From NCBI RefSeq assembly GCF_024748695.1, contig NZ_CP087176.1, positions 1,357,501 through 1,421,500 of the forward strand: a stretch of DNA of 64,000 bases, read 5' to 3'. Each line of letters begins with the position of its first letter. Positions within the stretch are counted from its first letter, which is position 1. The translations under genes were made by a program, and so were the position numbers. Of this stretch, positions 38,511-46,412 are shown piece by piece. Source of the DNA: Pseudomonas sp. B21-040. Lineage in GTDB: Bacteria > Pseudomonadota > Gammaproteobacteria > Pseudomonadales > Pseudomonadaceae. The notes beneath the pieces were generated by a model. The model saw only the letters and a list, made by a program, of their open reading frames with translations, made no database searches and was not told the origin of the DNA.

Positions 38511-39032
38511 CTAGTCAGCCATTTCCACTTCAACCGCCCAACTGAAGTAGCCCAGCGCCTCGCAGTTTTTGTCGATCAGCATGAAATTCAGCTCACACGT
38601 CTCCACGCCTGAGGACCGTCGAGTGCATTTCCAATAATGATCATCGGCCTGGTGGTTACCCGGCTCCGTCGGCGTTGCCGGGTCGGGCACAGGCACCGTC
38701 AGGTTGCCATGGACCACCAATTCGGGCGCTGACAGTACGCCGGCATCGCCCACTGATATCTCGTAAAACACCACGCTGTGTTCGGCCAGCAGGCTGATGG
38801 TCCTTCCACGGAGATGGAATGTCGTTTCTTTACTCGTGTGTAACGTAATTTTACTGTCATTTATTGTACTTTTACCTCCAGCGATGACGAGGATGAAACC
38901 CTCTTCAATCACCGTTGGTAATGGCGGTTTCAGACTGGGTTGCGGATAACGTGAAAGCAGTGATTCGGCATCCACGATCAGCAATATATTGTTCGCGGAG
39001 GAGGGGGCGTTGATCGGTTCGGAAGTCATCAT
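38511..39032 (-). CDS. PixA/AidA-family inclusion-body protein, copy 1
   Basis: This 173-residue protein of the AidA/PixA family contains NNILLIVDAESLLSRYP near the N-terminus and HYWKCTRRSSGVETCELNFMLIDKNCEALGYFSW at the end. PixA of Xenorhabdus forms cytoplasmic inclusions, and AidA of Ralstonia is quorum-sensing dependent. It lies 122 nt downstream of a second family member. A stretch around 38820-38880 is clearly AT-rich compared with the neighbours, suggesting transfer. Confidence 0.88.
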   Translation of the reverse strand: MMTSEPINAPSSANNILLIVDAESLLSRYPQPSLKPPLPTVIEEGFILVIAGGKSTINDSKITLHTSKETTFHLRGRTISLLAEHSVVFYEISVGDAGVLSAPELVVHGNLTVPVPDPATPTEPGNHQADDHYWKCTRRSSGVETCELNFMLIDKNCEALGYFSWAVEVEMAD

Positions 39033-39154
39033 GGATTCCTTTCATGATGGTGGTACATGACGGCAGCCGCGTCGGTTCATGCAAGACATCCCGGTTCCTG
39101 TCGAGGCGGCAACGTGTTCGGCAAGCCCCTTGTCGCCAAGGGGCCAGACCCTCG

Positions 39155-39658
39155 TCAGTTACGGATGGTAATGAACGGATCCCACGAACAGCAGCCGACA
39201 ATCTTGCACTCGCGATCCACGATCAAAAAGTTGAAATGGTAGGTCACGCTACCGCACGCCAGTGTTTCCGACGACCAGTAATAGTTGTCGACTTTCTGGC
39301 AGCTCGGCACTGAAGGATTACTGGTGTTGGGGACGGCCACGCAAGCAGTGGCCTTGCGTGGCGTGGGGGTGGAGATCAGCTCGTTGCCGACATTGCCGAT
39401 GAATTTGTAGAAAATCACCGCTGTTTCAAAGCTCTGCGACAGGCTGGTTTCCCGCCAGCGGATCAGGTCGCCCACTTGTGCTTTCAAGTTCAGTTCGCCA
39501 CCCGCCTGACCATTAATCACGTTGTTCTGGTTGGTCACCATGTACACATGATTGACGTCGATCATCGTCGGCGCGGCAGGGTTTTTGCTGATGTTCGGGT
39601 AGTTTTTCAGGATGGTTTCAGTGTCGATCGAAACCAGTACGTCCGTGACTCGAGACAT
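39155..39658 (-). CDS. PixA/AidA-family inclusion-body protein, copy 2
   Basis: This 167-residue paralog of the preceding gene shares the layout DVLVSIDTETILKNYPNISKNP, FETAVIFYKFIGNVGNELIS and NYYWSSETLACGSVTYHFNFLIVDRECKIVGCCSWDPF. AAGGAG precedes the start. It is the upstream gene of the pair and probably leads the transcript. A small hairpin (GCCTGG/CCAGGC, 39685-39703) lies 27 nt before its start codon. Confidence 0.88.
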   Translation of the reverse strand: MSRVTDVLVSIDTETILKNYPNISKNPAAPTMIDVNHVYMVTNQNNVINGQAGGELNLKAQVGDLIRWRETSLSQSFETAVIFYKFIGNVGNELISTPTPRKATACVAVPNTSNPSVPSCQKVDNYYWSSETLACGSVTYHFNFLIVDRECKIVGCCSWDPFITIRN

Positions 39659-40009
39659 AGTAAAGCTCCTTCTTCATAGTGAACGCCTGGCATCTTTCCA
39701 GGCACAACAACGCTTGCTTGCCTTGCGGTCGTTGCGCAAACACTACGGGCGGAACCCACCTGTCACGAACATGAGCTGGCCTTGCTCCTTGCGTGCAAAC
39801 TAACGGGTTCGGGTTCCTTCCGACGGGCCGCGATTGGACTATAGATGCGAAATTGAGGCTGTCAAAACTACCTCGTGTATGGCTCGACGAGCGGTCAAGT
39901 TGTCATGGTTGGACAAAGGTCGGGGATAGGGCCTTGAAGGTTGGTCGAGGTATCGTAGCGAACCGGTTGTGCGCCTCGGGCCACAACACCGCACCTGCAG
40001 GAGAACGCA
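39659..40009. other. Divergent intergenic region between pixA-like pair and tam
   Basis: Apart from the small hairpin at 39685-39703 in the leader of the PixA-like gene, I see no gene or clear operator. Ribosome-binding sequences lie at both ends. Confidence 0.6.
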
Positions 40010-40780
40010 ATGAGTTGGTCCGCCAAACAATACGTCGCTTTTGAAGATGAACGCACACGCCCGGCGCGAGACTTGCTCGCCGCCATCCCGCCCGTGGAGG
40101 CGCGCTCGGCCATTGATATCGGTTGCGGCCCCGGCAACTCGACCGAACTGCTGGTCGAGCGCTTCATCGGCGCCACGGTGCGTGGCGCGGACAGTTCGCC
40201 GGACATGATCGATGCGGCTCGCAAGCGCTTGCCCAACGTGCAGTTCGACACCGTCGATATCGGTACCTGGAACGATAGCGGACCGTTCGACGTGATTTTT
40301 GCCAATGCGGTTTTGCAGTGGCTGCCCGATCACGCGACGTTACTGCCTTCGCTGGCCGCCAGACTGACGCCGGGCGGCAGCCTGGCCATCCAGATGCCTG
40401 ACAACCTCAACGAACCGTCCCATCGCCTGATGCGTGAAGTGGCCGCCGAGGGCCCGTGGGCCGACAAACTGGCGAGCGCAGCCGGGCAGCGCACCGAAAT
40501 GGCCAGTGCCAGCGATTACTACTCGATGTTGCGACCGCACTGCGCGCGCGTCGATGTATGGCGCACCACCTACCATCACCCGCTGGCGGGCGGGGCGTCG
40601 GGCGTGGTTGAGTGGTTCAAGGGCAGCGGTTTGCGGCCGTTTCTCGAACCGCTGGATGACGCGGAAAAGGCGCAGTACCTCAAGCAGTATCAAGCCGCGA
40701 TCGAGCAGGCTTATCCGGCGTTGAGCGATGGTTCGGTGCTGCTGCCGTTTCCACGGTTGTTTATTGTGGCGACTCGGTAA
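40010..40780 (+). CDS. tam: Trans-aconitate 2-methyltransferase
   Basis: This 256-residue class I methyltransferase starts MSWSAKQYVAFEDERTRPARDLL, as in the Tam family. Motif I is AIDIGCGPGNSTELLVERF, followed by VRGADSSPDMIDAARKR and FDVIFANAVLQWLPDH. Tam methylates the spontaneous TCA-cycle by-product trans-aconitate. It is monocistronic, with a REP hairpin just downstream. Confidence 0.92.
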   Translation: MSWSAKQYVAFEDERTRPARDLLAAIPPVEARSAIDIGCGPGNSTELLVERFIGATVRGADSSPDMIDAARKRLPNVQFDTVDIGTWNDSGPFDVIFANAVLQWLPDHATLLPSLAARLTPGGSLAIQMPDNLNEPSHRLMREVAAEGPWADKLASAAGQRTEMASASDYYSMLRPHCARVDVWRTTYHHPLAGGASGVVEWFKGSGLRPFLEPLDDAEKAQYLKQYQAAIEQAYPALSDGSVLLPFPRLFIVATR

Positions 40781-40793
40781 AAGCACACTGAAC

Positions 40794-40825
40794 CTGTGGT
40801 GAGGGAGCTTGCTCCCTCGCCACAG
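40794..40825. repeat. REP-type hairpin downstream of tam and truncated hicB
   Basis: CTGTGGTGAGGGAGC / GCTCCCTCGCCACAG form a compact 32-nt hairpin, a common P. fluorescens REP singlet. It lies between convergent ends and may terminate both transcripts. Confidence 0.85.
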
Positions 40826-40868
40826 TGGTGCTTCGGTCATTCTGACGGAAGGGCGTCAACTATCAATG

Positions 40869-41150
40869 CTACCGGGCTTCCCCCGAGTATTTAGTCCTGT
40901 CGATGTCCAAAACTGCCCATACACATTCCGCGTACTGCGGATTCGATATGTGCAGGGTGACATTGTTTGCCAGTGGAATCGGGGATCCTTGGTCCGCGAG
41001 AATTTCGAAATGGCCTTCAATGGCTTCGCGCGCCATGGCTATTGCATCGTTCAGTCCTTCTCCAGCCGAAAAACAACCCCGGACATCAGGCACTTCTACG
41101 CCCCACGCGTGTTGGTCATCGCCTGCTGAAATCGCAATTGGAAAAAGCAT
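40869..41150 (-). pseudogene. HicB-family antitoxin, C-terminus missing, no HicA
   Basis: This 93-residue product has the whole N-terminal HicB fold: MLFPIAISAGDDQHAWGVEVPDVRGCFSAGEGLNDAIAMAREAIEGHFEIL. It ends at DRTKYSGEAR, exactly where full-length HicB proteins continue with the linker and C-terminal RHH/HTH DNA-binding domain. No remnant of that domain is seen before the REP at 40825. The second of two nearby ATGs (41150) fits the AAAGGAGG site and the family start. No hicA lies upstream. It is either a decayed remnant or a solitary HicB-fold protein. Confidence 0.75.
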
Positions 41151-41195
41151 GTTCATCGTCCTCCTTTGACTGGCTGTCAGGCCATGAAAGGCAAA

Positions 41196-41215
41196 GGGCG
41201 CCCCGAAAGGCGCCC
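41196..41215 (-). terminator. Likely terminator between small ORF and hicB
   Basis: A GGGCGCC / GGCGCCC stem with a 6-nt loop is followed on the minus strand by a weak T-rich stretch. Confidence 0.6.
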
Positions 41216-41224
41216 GGTATCACC

Positions 41225-41494
41225 TCAGGACGGTTCGGCATCCATGCGTCGAGCGATAACGTCCAGCACATCGCAACCGTCGCGCAAGGGCACGCAGCAG
41301 AGCAATGCAAAGTCGCTGAGGATGACCGCGTCGGTGGTGATGTCGCCTCGCATGGCGAGGTTTTCGAGGATCTGCGTCACGGCTCGTATTCTGTAGCTGG
41401 CCGTGCTGAGCAGTGAGTGCAGCGGTTGGGTGGTGTTGACGAAGAGGGAGGGCAGATCGTCGGCGTTGCTGGTTAGAGCCATATATTCTTTCAA
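41225..41494 (-). CDS. Small protein of unknown function
   Basis: This 89-residue protein has no family I can name with confidence. The pattern SLFVNTTQPLHSLLSTASYRIRAVTQILENLA resembles the helical layout of the small Pseudomonas DUF3077/DUF6124 proteins. TTG at 41494 has GGAG 7 nt before it; ATG at 41482 (product MALTSNAD) is the alternative. It is alone on its transcript, with a possible terminator after it. Confidence 0.6.
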   Translation of the reverse strand: MKEYMALTSNADDLPSLFVNTTQPLHSLLSTASYRIRAVTQILENLAMRGDITTDAVILSDFALLCCVPLRDGCDVLDVIARRMDAEPS

Positions 41495-41925
41495 GATTGA
41501 TCTCCATGATAGGAGGAAGACCTACCACTCAATCGTCGCCAAACAATAGGGTGGTAGCTGTACGCGGGTTGGCGAACCGGGCCATGGTAAAACCGGCAGA
41601 CCCTAAGGTCTCCCACGCACAGCCACCATAAATGAGGTAGCAACGTACGTTCAAAAGCGCTCCGAGAAATTCTCGGAGGCTCCTGTACCAAGGCATCGAG
41701 TCGCCAAACCCGATACGCCATTTGGGCGCGCTCGGACTATAGGCCTCGTGACAAAGGCACAGCAATGCGCAAGTGTACGGACAATTCCCAGCGTCGTGTA
41801 GGACGTTGCCTTTTCGGAAATTGGCCACTTTCGTGCCATCAGGGAATTGGGTGATCGACGCGTGATTGGGCAGACGTTGACTGCTTTGTTCAGGATGAAG
41901 AATCAGCGTTTCACTAAATCCCGCC

Positions 41926-41942
41926 CACAAAAAAACCGGCCA
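41926..41942. repeat. 17-nt direct repeat, left copy
   Basis: CACAAAAAAACCGGCCA, identical to 43948-43964. The two copies bracket the PAAR, effector and immunity genes. Confidence 0.85.
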
Positions 41943-41959
41943 CACAGGACCGGTTTTTT
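41929..41959 (-). terminator. Terminator after the PAAR-effector-immunity genes
   Basis: AAAAAAACCGG and ACCGGTTTTTT flank a short loop. It lies downstream of the DUF7079 gene on the minus strand. Its 5' part is a perfect 17-nt copy of the terminator next to tRNA-Gly. Confidence 0.85.
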
Positions 41960-42035
41960 CGTTATGGTCGCCCGTCAGGCAACAGCAGGGAACAAACTCT
42001 CATAAGGAATTCGTAATTCATTCTTAGGGGGGCAG

Positions 42036-42401
42036 TTACTGGAAACGATGAAATTTCATGAGCTCCTTCCAGATGTAACCGTAGCTGTAGCGTAGCCATG
42101 CCACTTTTAACTGGTCGAAGCGACGTCGAAACCAACTGTGTTCTCGCGCTTTGAGTTCTTTGGCTATTTCCTCTAGTAACCATTCATCCTTAAAACCACT
42201 CCAAACAGGAGGGACGGGCGTTTCAAGGTTGCTGAAGCAGACAGGCGCGACCTCTGAGTACAAGATTTCTTCAACGTCCTTTGGGTCATAGCCTCGAATT
42301 CGTTCTGCGATAGAGGCGTAGTCGACAGTGCTGTCTACAAAGGCCTCTGCCAGCGCGATCTGGATGTTCGCTCGTTCCGTAGGCGTCAGAATATGTCCCA
42401 A
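42036..42401 (-). CDS. DUF7079-family protein, candidate immunity protein
   Basis: This 121-residue acidic-to-neutral soluble protein starts MGHILTPTERANIQIALAEAFVDSTVDY and continues DPKDVEEILYSEVAPVCFSNL, resembling DUF7079 proteins. It overlaps the end of the candidate effector gene by 16 nt, so the two must be translated together. Third position after PAAR and effector is the usual place for an immunity gene. The immunity role is inferred from position. Confidence 0.72.
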   Translation of the reverse strand: MGHILTPTERANIQIALAEAFVDSTVDYASIAERIRGYDPKDVEEILYSEVAPVCFSNLETPVPPVWSGFKDEWLLEEIAKELKAREHSWFRRRFDQLKVAWLRYSYGYIWKELMKFHRFQ

Positions 42402-43168
42402 TGGGCCAGCTCCTCTAGCTCTGCGTCGAACGTGTCAGCCGCGACCCCGCCGGCGATGCCGCCGACAACGCTACCGATGAGAACTACGGCGATTGCGCAG
42501 GCCGGAGCTCCAGGACCACAAAGAGCGGATATGCCCAAGCCCGCCAAAAACCCACCTGCCGCACCACCACCCAGGATCGTGGCTTGACGCGCCGTTTCCT
42601 TGGCCTTGTCATCAGCGTTCAGTATTTGGTAGGTGGCCAGCACCGCCGTCAAGATGATGCCAACCTTGCCCATGACAGACATGATTTTTGTGCCAGAAGT
42701 GAACTTGGCATTGGCACTGCCGGACCGCTCCAGAGCTCTGTACAAGACCTCTTTCTGTTGAGCCTTAGAAAGTTGTTCGTAGTTCTTGTGGAACTGGGTT
42801 TGAGATTTTTCGTTCAGGATGTCGCTGTGTGTTCGGCCGGCCTTTTTCTTTTTTTGCACGATGGCCAAACCCTGTGCAGAGGTCAGCTTGCGGTGTTCGA
42901 ACATGATTTTGTTGCGCATCTCATTGCTGAACTTTGTCGCGTCCTCGACGCTGATATTGCCAGCTCTCACCTCAGCGAATATCTGCTGTGACATTCGTCG
43001 AATATTGCTCTCATAGCTTGCGCGGACGCGTTCGTCCTTGATGGCATCGATGGAGAAACGACTGGCCGCCCCCTCCATGCCTGCAACCGCCATCTCAAGG
43101 GGAGACCGGTCGAGCGTATGTTCGCTTTTAACAACATAACTTCCGGTTACCAGGTTCGGTTCCGTCAC
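42386..43168 (-). CDS. Candidate type VI secretion effector with glycine-zipper membrane region
   Basis: This 260-residue protein has a charged helical N-terminal part (1-155), with YESNIRRMSQQIFAEVRAGNISVEDATKFSNEMR and a basic KKKKAGRTHSD stretch. Hydrophobic segments follow at about 163-183, 199-217 and 222-246, rich in GGGAAGG and VVGGIAGGV glycine zippers. Such C-termini are seen in membrane-active or pore-forming bacterial toxins. It starts 10 nt after the PAAR gene and overlaps a DUF7079 gene. Delivery by a type VI system and pore formation are inferences; no T6SS core genes are in the window. Confidence 0.65.
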   Translation of the reverse strand: MTEPNLVTGSYVVKSEHTLDRSPLEMAVAGMEGAASRFSIDAIKDERVRASYESNIRRMSQQIFAEVRAGNISVEDATKFSNEMRNKIMFEHRKLTSAQGLAIVQKKKKAGRTHSDILNEKSQTQFHKNYEQLSKAQQKEVLYRALERSGSANAKFTSGTKIMSVMGKVGIILTAVLATYQILNADDKAKETARQATILGGGAAGGFLAGLGISALCGPGAPACAIAVVLIGSVVGGIAGGVAADTFDAELEELAHWDIF

Positions 43169-43178
43169 TAGAATATCC

Positions 43179-43725
43179 TTATCCCAAAATGTCGTTCAGC
43201 AGTCCGTCGATACCTGCGGTTGTGCAGGTGTTTTCGTGTTGGGCAAATGCCAAGGTATGGCATGCCTTTCCGGTGGGGTTGGAAAATTTGACCGAGTTGT
43301 TTGCGTCAAAGACGCCGGGCATGGAAGACCCATCGTCAAAGTGAGCCGTGCAAGCAAACCCTTCGTAGCTTTCTTCTGCGGGAATCTTAAAGCCGATCCA
43401 GTTCCCGTGAATGACCATGGGCGTAGGCGGAATAAAGGGGGCAGGGGTATGGGGGCTTCCGATGATGACCGTGCCCGAACCGCCGATCACGACATCGCCA
43501 TGATGTGCCGACAGTACCGACCAGCGCGGCATTTTTGCCGTTGATTAACACTGTGCCGGACACTTCTGAAGCTAACGCACTACCGCAGGTGCAGGTGTCA
43601 CCTTTGCGAGCGGCTGCAAGGCCGTCGAAGAACACATCAGGAGAGCCAGAGGCGATAGCTTTGGGGCCGTGCCCAGGGATGGGACAACTGGTTGGGTCGG
43701 TGATACGTGCAGCTGGCTTTGCCAT
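43179..43725 (-). pseudogene. PAAR-domain T6SS spike protein, frameshifted
   Basis: The N-terminal frame starts at 43725 with MAKPAARITDPTSCPIPGHG and runs through SGTVLINGKNAALVGTVG. The rest of the PAAR repeat (HHGDVVIGGSGTVIIG) and a ~75-residue C-terminal extension lie in another frame, ending at 43179. The break is near 43506, where GGCACATCATGGC would need two more bases (or one fewer) to read G-A-H-H-G. Corrected, the protein would be about 182 residues. PAAR proteins tip the VgrG spike and carry effectors. As read, it is broken, unless this is a sequencing error. Confidence 0.8.
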
Positions 43726-43947
43726 GCTTGACTCCCTGTCAACGAATTTAACGGGGACGACTGTATCAGACCTACTCTGAGAAATGGCTCGCGAAGATGT
43801 CAGCAAGGTCATGCCTGGGGCATGCGGCGGGAGTTGATAAGCCAGAGATGCACAACCATGCTTATTCAGCTGTGGAAAATTGGGGACTGATCTATTTATC
43901 AAAGATTGGCCAAGTTGACCACATACCCGAGTCCACCAAACCCCAGA

Positions 43948-43964
43948 CACAAAAAAACCGGCCA
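43948..43964. repeat. 17-nt direct repeat, right copy
   Basis: CACAAAAAAACCGGCCA, identical to 41926-41942 and 2,022 nt from it. Confidence 0.85.
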
Positions 43965-43982
43965 TCAAGGCCGGTTTTTTTA
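43951..43982 (-). terminator. Terminator of tRNA-Gly
   Basis: AAAAAAACCGGCC / GGCCGGTTTTTTT with an ATCAA loop, 38 nt downstream of the tRNA 3' end on the minus strand. Confidence 0.9.
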
Positions 43983-44019
43983 TCCCCCGTCAAAAAACAA
44001 CGTGAGACTGAAGTCTGAG

Positions 44020-44093
44020 TGGAGCGGGTGAAGGGAATCGAACCCTCGTTATCAGCTTGGGAAGCTGGAGTAATGCCATTATACGACACCCGC
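44020..44093 (-). tRNA. tRNA-Gly (anticodon CCC)
   Basis: The minus strand folds as a tRNA: acceptor GCGGGTG/CACCCGC, T-arm GAGGGTTCGATTCCCTTC, anticodon loop TTCCCAA with CCC at positions 34-36, discriminator T and an encoded CCA. It matches the glyU-type tRNA that reads GGG. The anticodon stem closes with a C27-A43 mismatch. The PAAR module begins downstream of its 3' end. Confidence 0.93.
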
Positions 44094-44188
44094 TCAGAGC
44101 GGCTGACTTTGTACCAGATGTGCGCACGGATTTGAAGTTTTTCTTTATGCGCGCTGCATTTAGCACGGCTGAAACGAAAGCACGGTCT

Positions 44189-44253
44189 ATCGCGGGCAAG
44201 CCTCGCGCCTACAGGACTGCATTCAACACTGTAGGGCGAAGCTTGCTCGCGAG
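44189..44253. repeat. Degenerate REPIN between tRNA-Gly and phaG
   Basis: ATCGCGGGCAAGCCTCGCGC (continuing CTACAG) pairs imperfectly with CTGTAGGGCGAAGCTTGCTC (continuing GCGAGG). Confidence 0.75.
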
Positions 44254-44262
44254 GACGCTGTT

Positions 44263-45147
44263 TCAGATAGCCAGTGCATGGTGGTCCTGAACGTAGTGGT
44301 AACGCGGTCGGCTTTCATGCTGTGCCGGTCTCAGGAACCCCATCAGTGCATTGCGGCTGTCTCGGCAGGCGGCTTTGTGTTCCATGTCGAGAAAGTGGCC
44401 GGTCGCTTCCAGGGTCGTGAAGGTGGCGTGTTGCACATGGTTGGCGAACAATCGCGCGCCGTCGGCGGCGGTGTATTCGTCCCATTCGCCGTTCATGAAC
44501 AGCACCGGTACGTTGATTTTCTCCGCAGCCTTCAGAAAGCATTGGCGATCACTGTGCAGCAGGTCGCTGATGTGGAAGTGCATCTGCCCGTATTCATGAT
44601 CGGCCAGGCTGCTGACGTGCCGATAGTTGAAGCGCTTGAACAGAGTCGGCAAGTGTTTACCGATGGTGCTGTTCACCAGGGTGCCGACCCGGTCGCCGTC
44701 CCGGCTGCCGAGGTAATCGACGCCTCGCTCGAGGTAGTCGAGCATGTGCGCATTGATCTCCGGGGAGAACGAGCTGATTACGGCTTTTTCGATCCGTCGT
44801 GGCCGGTGGGCGAGGGCGACCAGGGTCGCGGCACCGCCCCAGGAAAACGACAGAACGTGTTCGGCGCCGAAGTGGTCGATCAGCTCCAGGAGGATCTGCC
44901 CTTCGACTTCCTTGGTCAGCAATTTCTCGTGCAGGTTGTGGGCCTTGGACTTGCCCGCGTAGGGCTGGTCGTAGCAAACCACGTTGAATTGCGGGTGCAG
45001 GTTTTTCACGGTTTGTGCAAACGACGCAGTCGTGGCCATCGAGCCGTTGACCAGAATAATGGTCTTCTCTGCGGCGTCTGCGCGATAGAACTCCGTGTAA
45101 ACCCGATACTGACCTTGTATATCCAGCACAGCGATTTCTGGCCTCAT
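44263..45147 (-). CDS. phaG: (R)-3-hydroxydecanoyl-ACP:CoA transacylase / thioesterase PhaG
   Basis: This 294-residue alpha/beta hydrolase closely resembles PhaG of Pseudomonas putida from memory: MRPEIAVLDIQGQYRVYTEF, ILVNGSMATTASFAQTVKNLHPQFNVV and FSWGGAATLVALAH with Ser102. The C-terminal DHHALAI also matches. PhaG diverts 3-hydroxyacyl chains from fatty-acid synthesis to medium-chain polyhydroxyalkanoate. RhlA (rhamnolipid precursor synthase) is the paralog considered and is less similar. AGGAG lies about 9 nt before the start. It stands alone, as phaG usually does. Confidence 0.9.
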   Translation of the reverse strand: MRPEIAVLDIQGQYRVYTEFYRADAAEKTIILVNGSMATTASFAQTVKNLHPQFNVVCYDQPYAGKSKAHNLHEKLLTKEVEGQILLELIDHFGAEHVLSFSWGGAATLVALAHRPRRIEKAVISSFSPEINAHMLDYLERGVDYLGSRDGDRVGTLVNSTIGKHLPTLFKRFNYRHVSSLADHEYGQMHFHISDLLHSDRQCFLKAAEKINVPVLFMNGEWDEYTAADGARLFANHVQHATFTTLEATGHFLDMEHKAACRDSRNALMGFLRPAQHESRPRYHYVQDHHALAI

Positions 45148-45458
45148 GTCATAAGACTCCTGGCAAGCGGGTATGCGCGCAAATGAGATTGCACGAGCTT
45201 TGTGACAGGTAGGCATACGCCTGGAATTTGGAGGCCCATGTCGATCCATGCAGCAGGTCGACGGGTATTATTATTGGCGGGCAGTCTGTCGGTCTGAGGC
45301 GGAACCTGAGGGTTCTCTAACCGGCAAAAAGTTTCTTAGAAGTATGTTGTGACTCGTCAGTCACATTTCGGCTGACGACCTGATTCAAGCAGGGGAGGCG
45401 GCATCGCGCAAGTGTCTTTCGTAAATTGTTCGACAACTTCTGCTGAGCGGTTGCCTGC
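45148..45458. other. Promoter region of phaG / end of rsuA
   Basis: No gene seen. A TCGTCAG/CTGACGA inverted repeat (45354-45378, 11-nt loop) lies 76 nt past the rsuA stop and could end that transcript, and GAACC-TGAG-GGTTC lies at 45302-45315. The phaG promoter must be in this stretch, but I cannot assign its sigma factor. Confidence 0.5.
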
Positions 45459-46151
45459 TTAGATCAAATGAATCTCTTCGGTGCGCAATGGGCGGTACTC
45501 GCCCGGTTTTAGCGCATTGTCCAGCGCCAGCGGGCCCATGCGCTCGCGGTGCAGGCGTAGCACCTTGTTGTCGAAGTGGCCAAACATGCGCTTCACCTGA
45601 TGATAGCGACCTTCAACAATGCTAAGGCACGCCGACTTCGGCCCCAACAGCTCTAACCCGGCGGGTTGAGTGGTGAGGTCCTCGAAAGCGAAATACAGCC
45701 CTTCTGTGAATTTCAACGCATATTCCGGGCCGATCTCCTGCTCGGTCTCGACGTAATAAACCTTGGGCAGTTTGGTCTGCGGTTGGGTCAGGCGTCGTGA
45801 CCAGCTGCCGTCATTGGTGATCAGCATCAGGCCGGTGGTATTGAAATCCAGGCGACCGGCGATGTGCAACTCATCCTTGTCGGGCTCGTGAATCAGGTCG
45901 AGGACTGTCGGGTGTTCCGGGTCGCGGGTGGCGCTGACACAGCCGGCGGGCTTGTGCAGCATGAAGTGGCGCAGCGGCTTGCCGGCTTGCAGCACGTCGT
46001 CGTCCACTTCAACACGACTGAATTCGCGGACGTCGGCGTGCGGGTCGCTGACGATGTTTCCGTCGATCCGCACGCGCTTTTCCACCAGCAACAGGCGCAC
46101 CTGCTTACGGTTGAAGCACGGCAGATTGCTGAGGAAACGGTCAACGCGCAT
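45459..46151 (-). CDS. rsuA: 16S rRNA pseudouridine(516) synthase
   Basis: This 230-residue RsuA-family enzyme has an N-terminal S4 domain (MRVDRFLSNLPCFNRKQVRLLL, about 1-60) and a catalytic domain with Asp in HIAGRLDFNTTGLMLITNDG. The C-terminal EGRYHQVKRMFGHFDNKVLRLHR is conserved. It is probably the last gene of a DGC-CWC-rsuA transcript. Confidence 0.93.
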   Translation of the reverse strand: MRVDRFLSNLPCFNRKQVRLLLVEKRVRIDGNIVSDPHADVREFSRVEVDDDVLQAGKPLRHFMLHKPAGCVSATRDPEHPTVLDLIHEPDKDELHIAGRLDFNTTGLMLITNDGSWSRRLTQPQTKLPKVYYVETEQEIGPEYALKFTEGLYFAFEDLTTQPAGLELLGPKSACLSIVEGRYHQVKRMFGHFDNKVLRLHRERMGPLALDNALKPGEYRPLRTEEIHLI

Positions 46152-46208
46152 GGCAAGGGATCGGTGGGAAAAGGGTCGCGTATCTTACGTGATCCGCCGG
46201 AGGCCTGC

Positions 46209-46412
46209 TTACAGCTGTGCCTCGACCTGCGCGCAGCGCGGGCGCAGGCAGGAGGCGTTGCGCAGTTCGGCCGGCAGTGCTTCGAGCACGGCCGGGTCGA
46301 TGCTGACGCCGTAGCACCAACAGGCGCGATCAGCGGTTCGCGGGTCGGCCAGGCTGCAGTCGTTGGAGGCGCCGCAGGCCGGGCAGTGTTCAGGCCGGTT
46401 CATAAAGGTCAT
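46209..46412 (-). CDS. Cysteine-rich CWC-family small protein
   Basis: This 67-residue protein has the pattern CPACGASNDC..., CWC and CLRPRC, typical of the CWC family of putative zinc or metal-binding proteins. Its ATG overlaps the stop of the diguanylate cyclase gene (ATGA). It ends 57 nt before rsuA. The function is unknown. Confidence 0.85.
   Translation of the reverse strand: MTFMNRPEHCPACGASNDCSLADPRTADRACWCYGVSIDPAVLEALPAELRNASCLRPRCAQVEAQL

Larger units (their letters stand above)
41495..42035. other. Gene-poor stretch with one doubtful open frame
   Basis: The only long frame runs on the minus strand from 41945 to 41529 (138 codons). It starts inside a terminator hairpin, has no ribosome-binding site and matches no family I know. 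Its C-terminal half (SMPWYRSLREFLGALLNVRCYLIYGG) could be residual coding sequence. Otherwise nothing is recognised except the terminator at 41929. Confidence 0.4.
43726..44019. other. Spacer between PAAR gene and tRNA-Gly
   Basis: This holds the tRNA-side terminator and direct repeat (43948-43982). The rest shows no supported gene and is more AT-rich than the surroundings. Confidence 0.6.

Noticed and set aside
41529..41945. Minus-strand 138-codon frame in the gene-poor stretch
   Set aside because: It starts inside a terminator, has no ribosome-binding site and no recognisable family; kept only as a note.
43495..43515. Programmed ribosomal frameshift in the PAAR gene
   Set aside because: No slippery heptamer or downstream stem is seen at the break; a simple indel or sequencing error is more likely.
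44263..45147. RhlA, the rhamnolipid precursor synthase
   Set aside because: The N-terminus, active-site region and C-terminal HALAI fit PhaG better, and no rhlB is adjacent.
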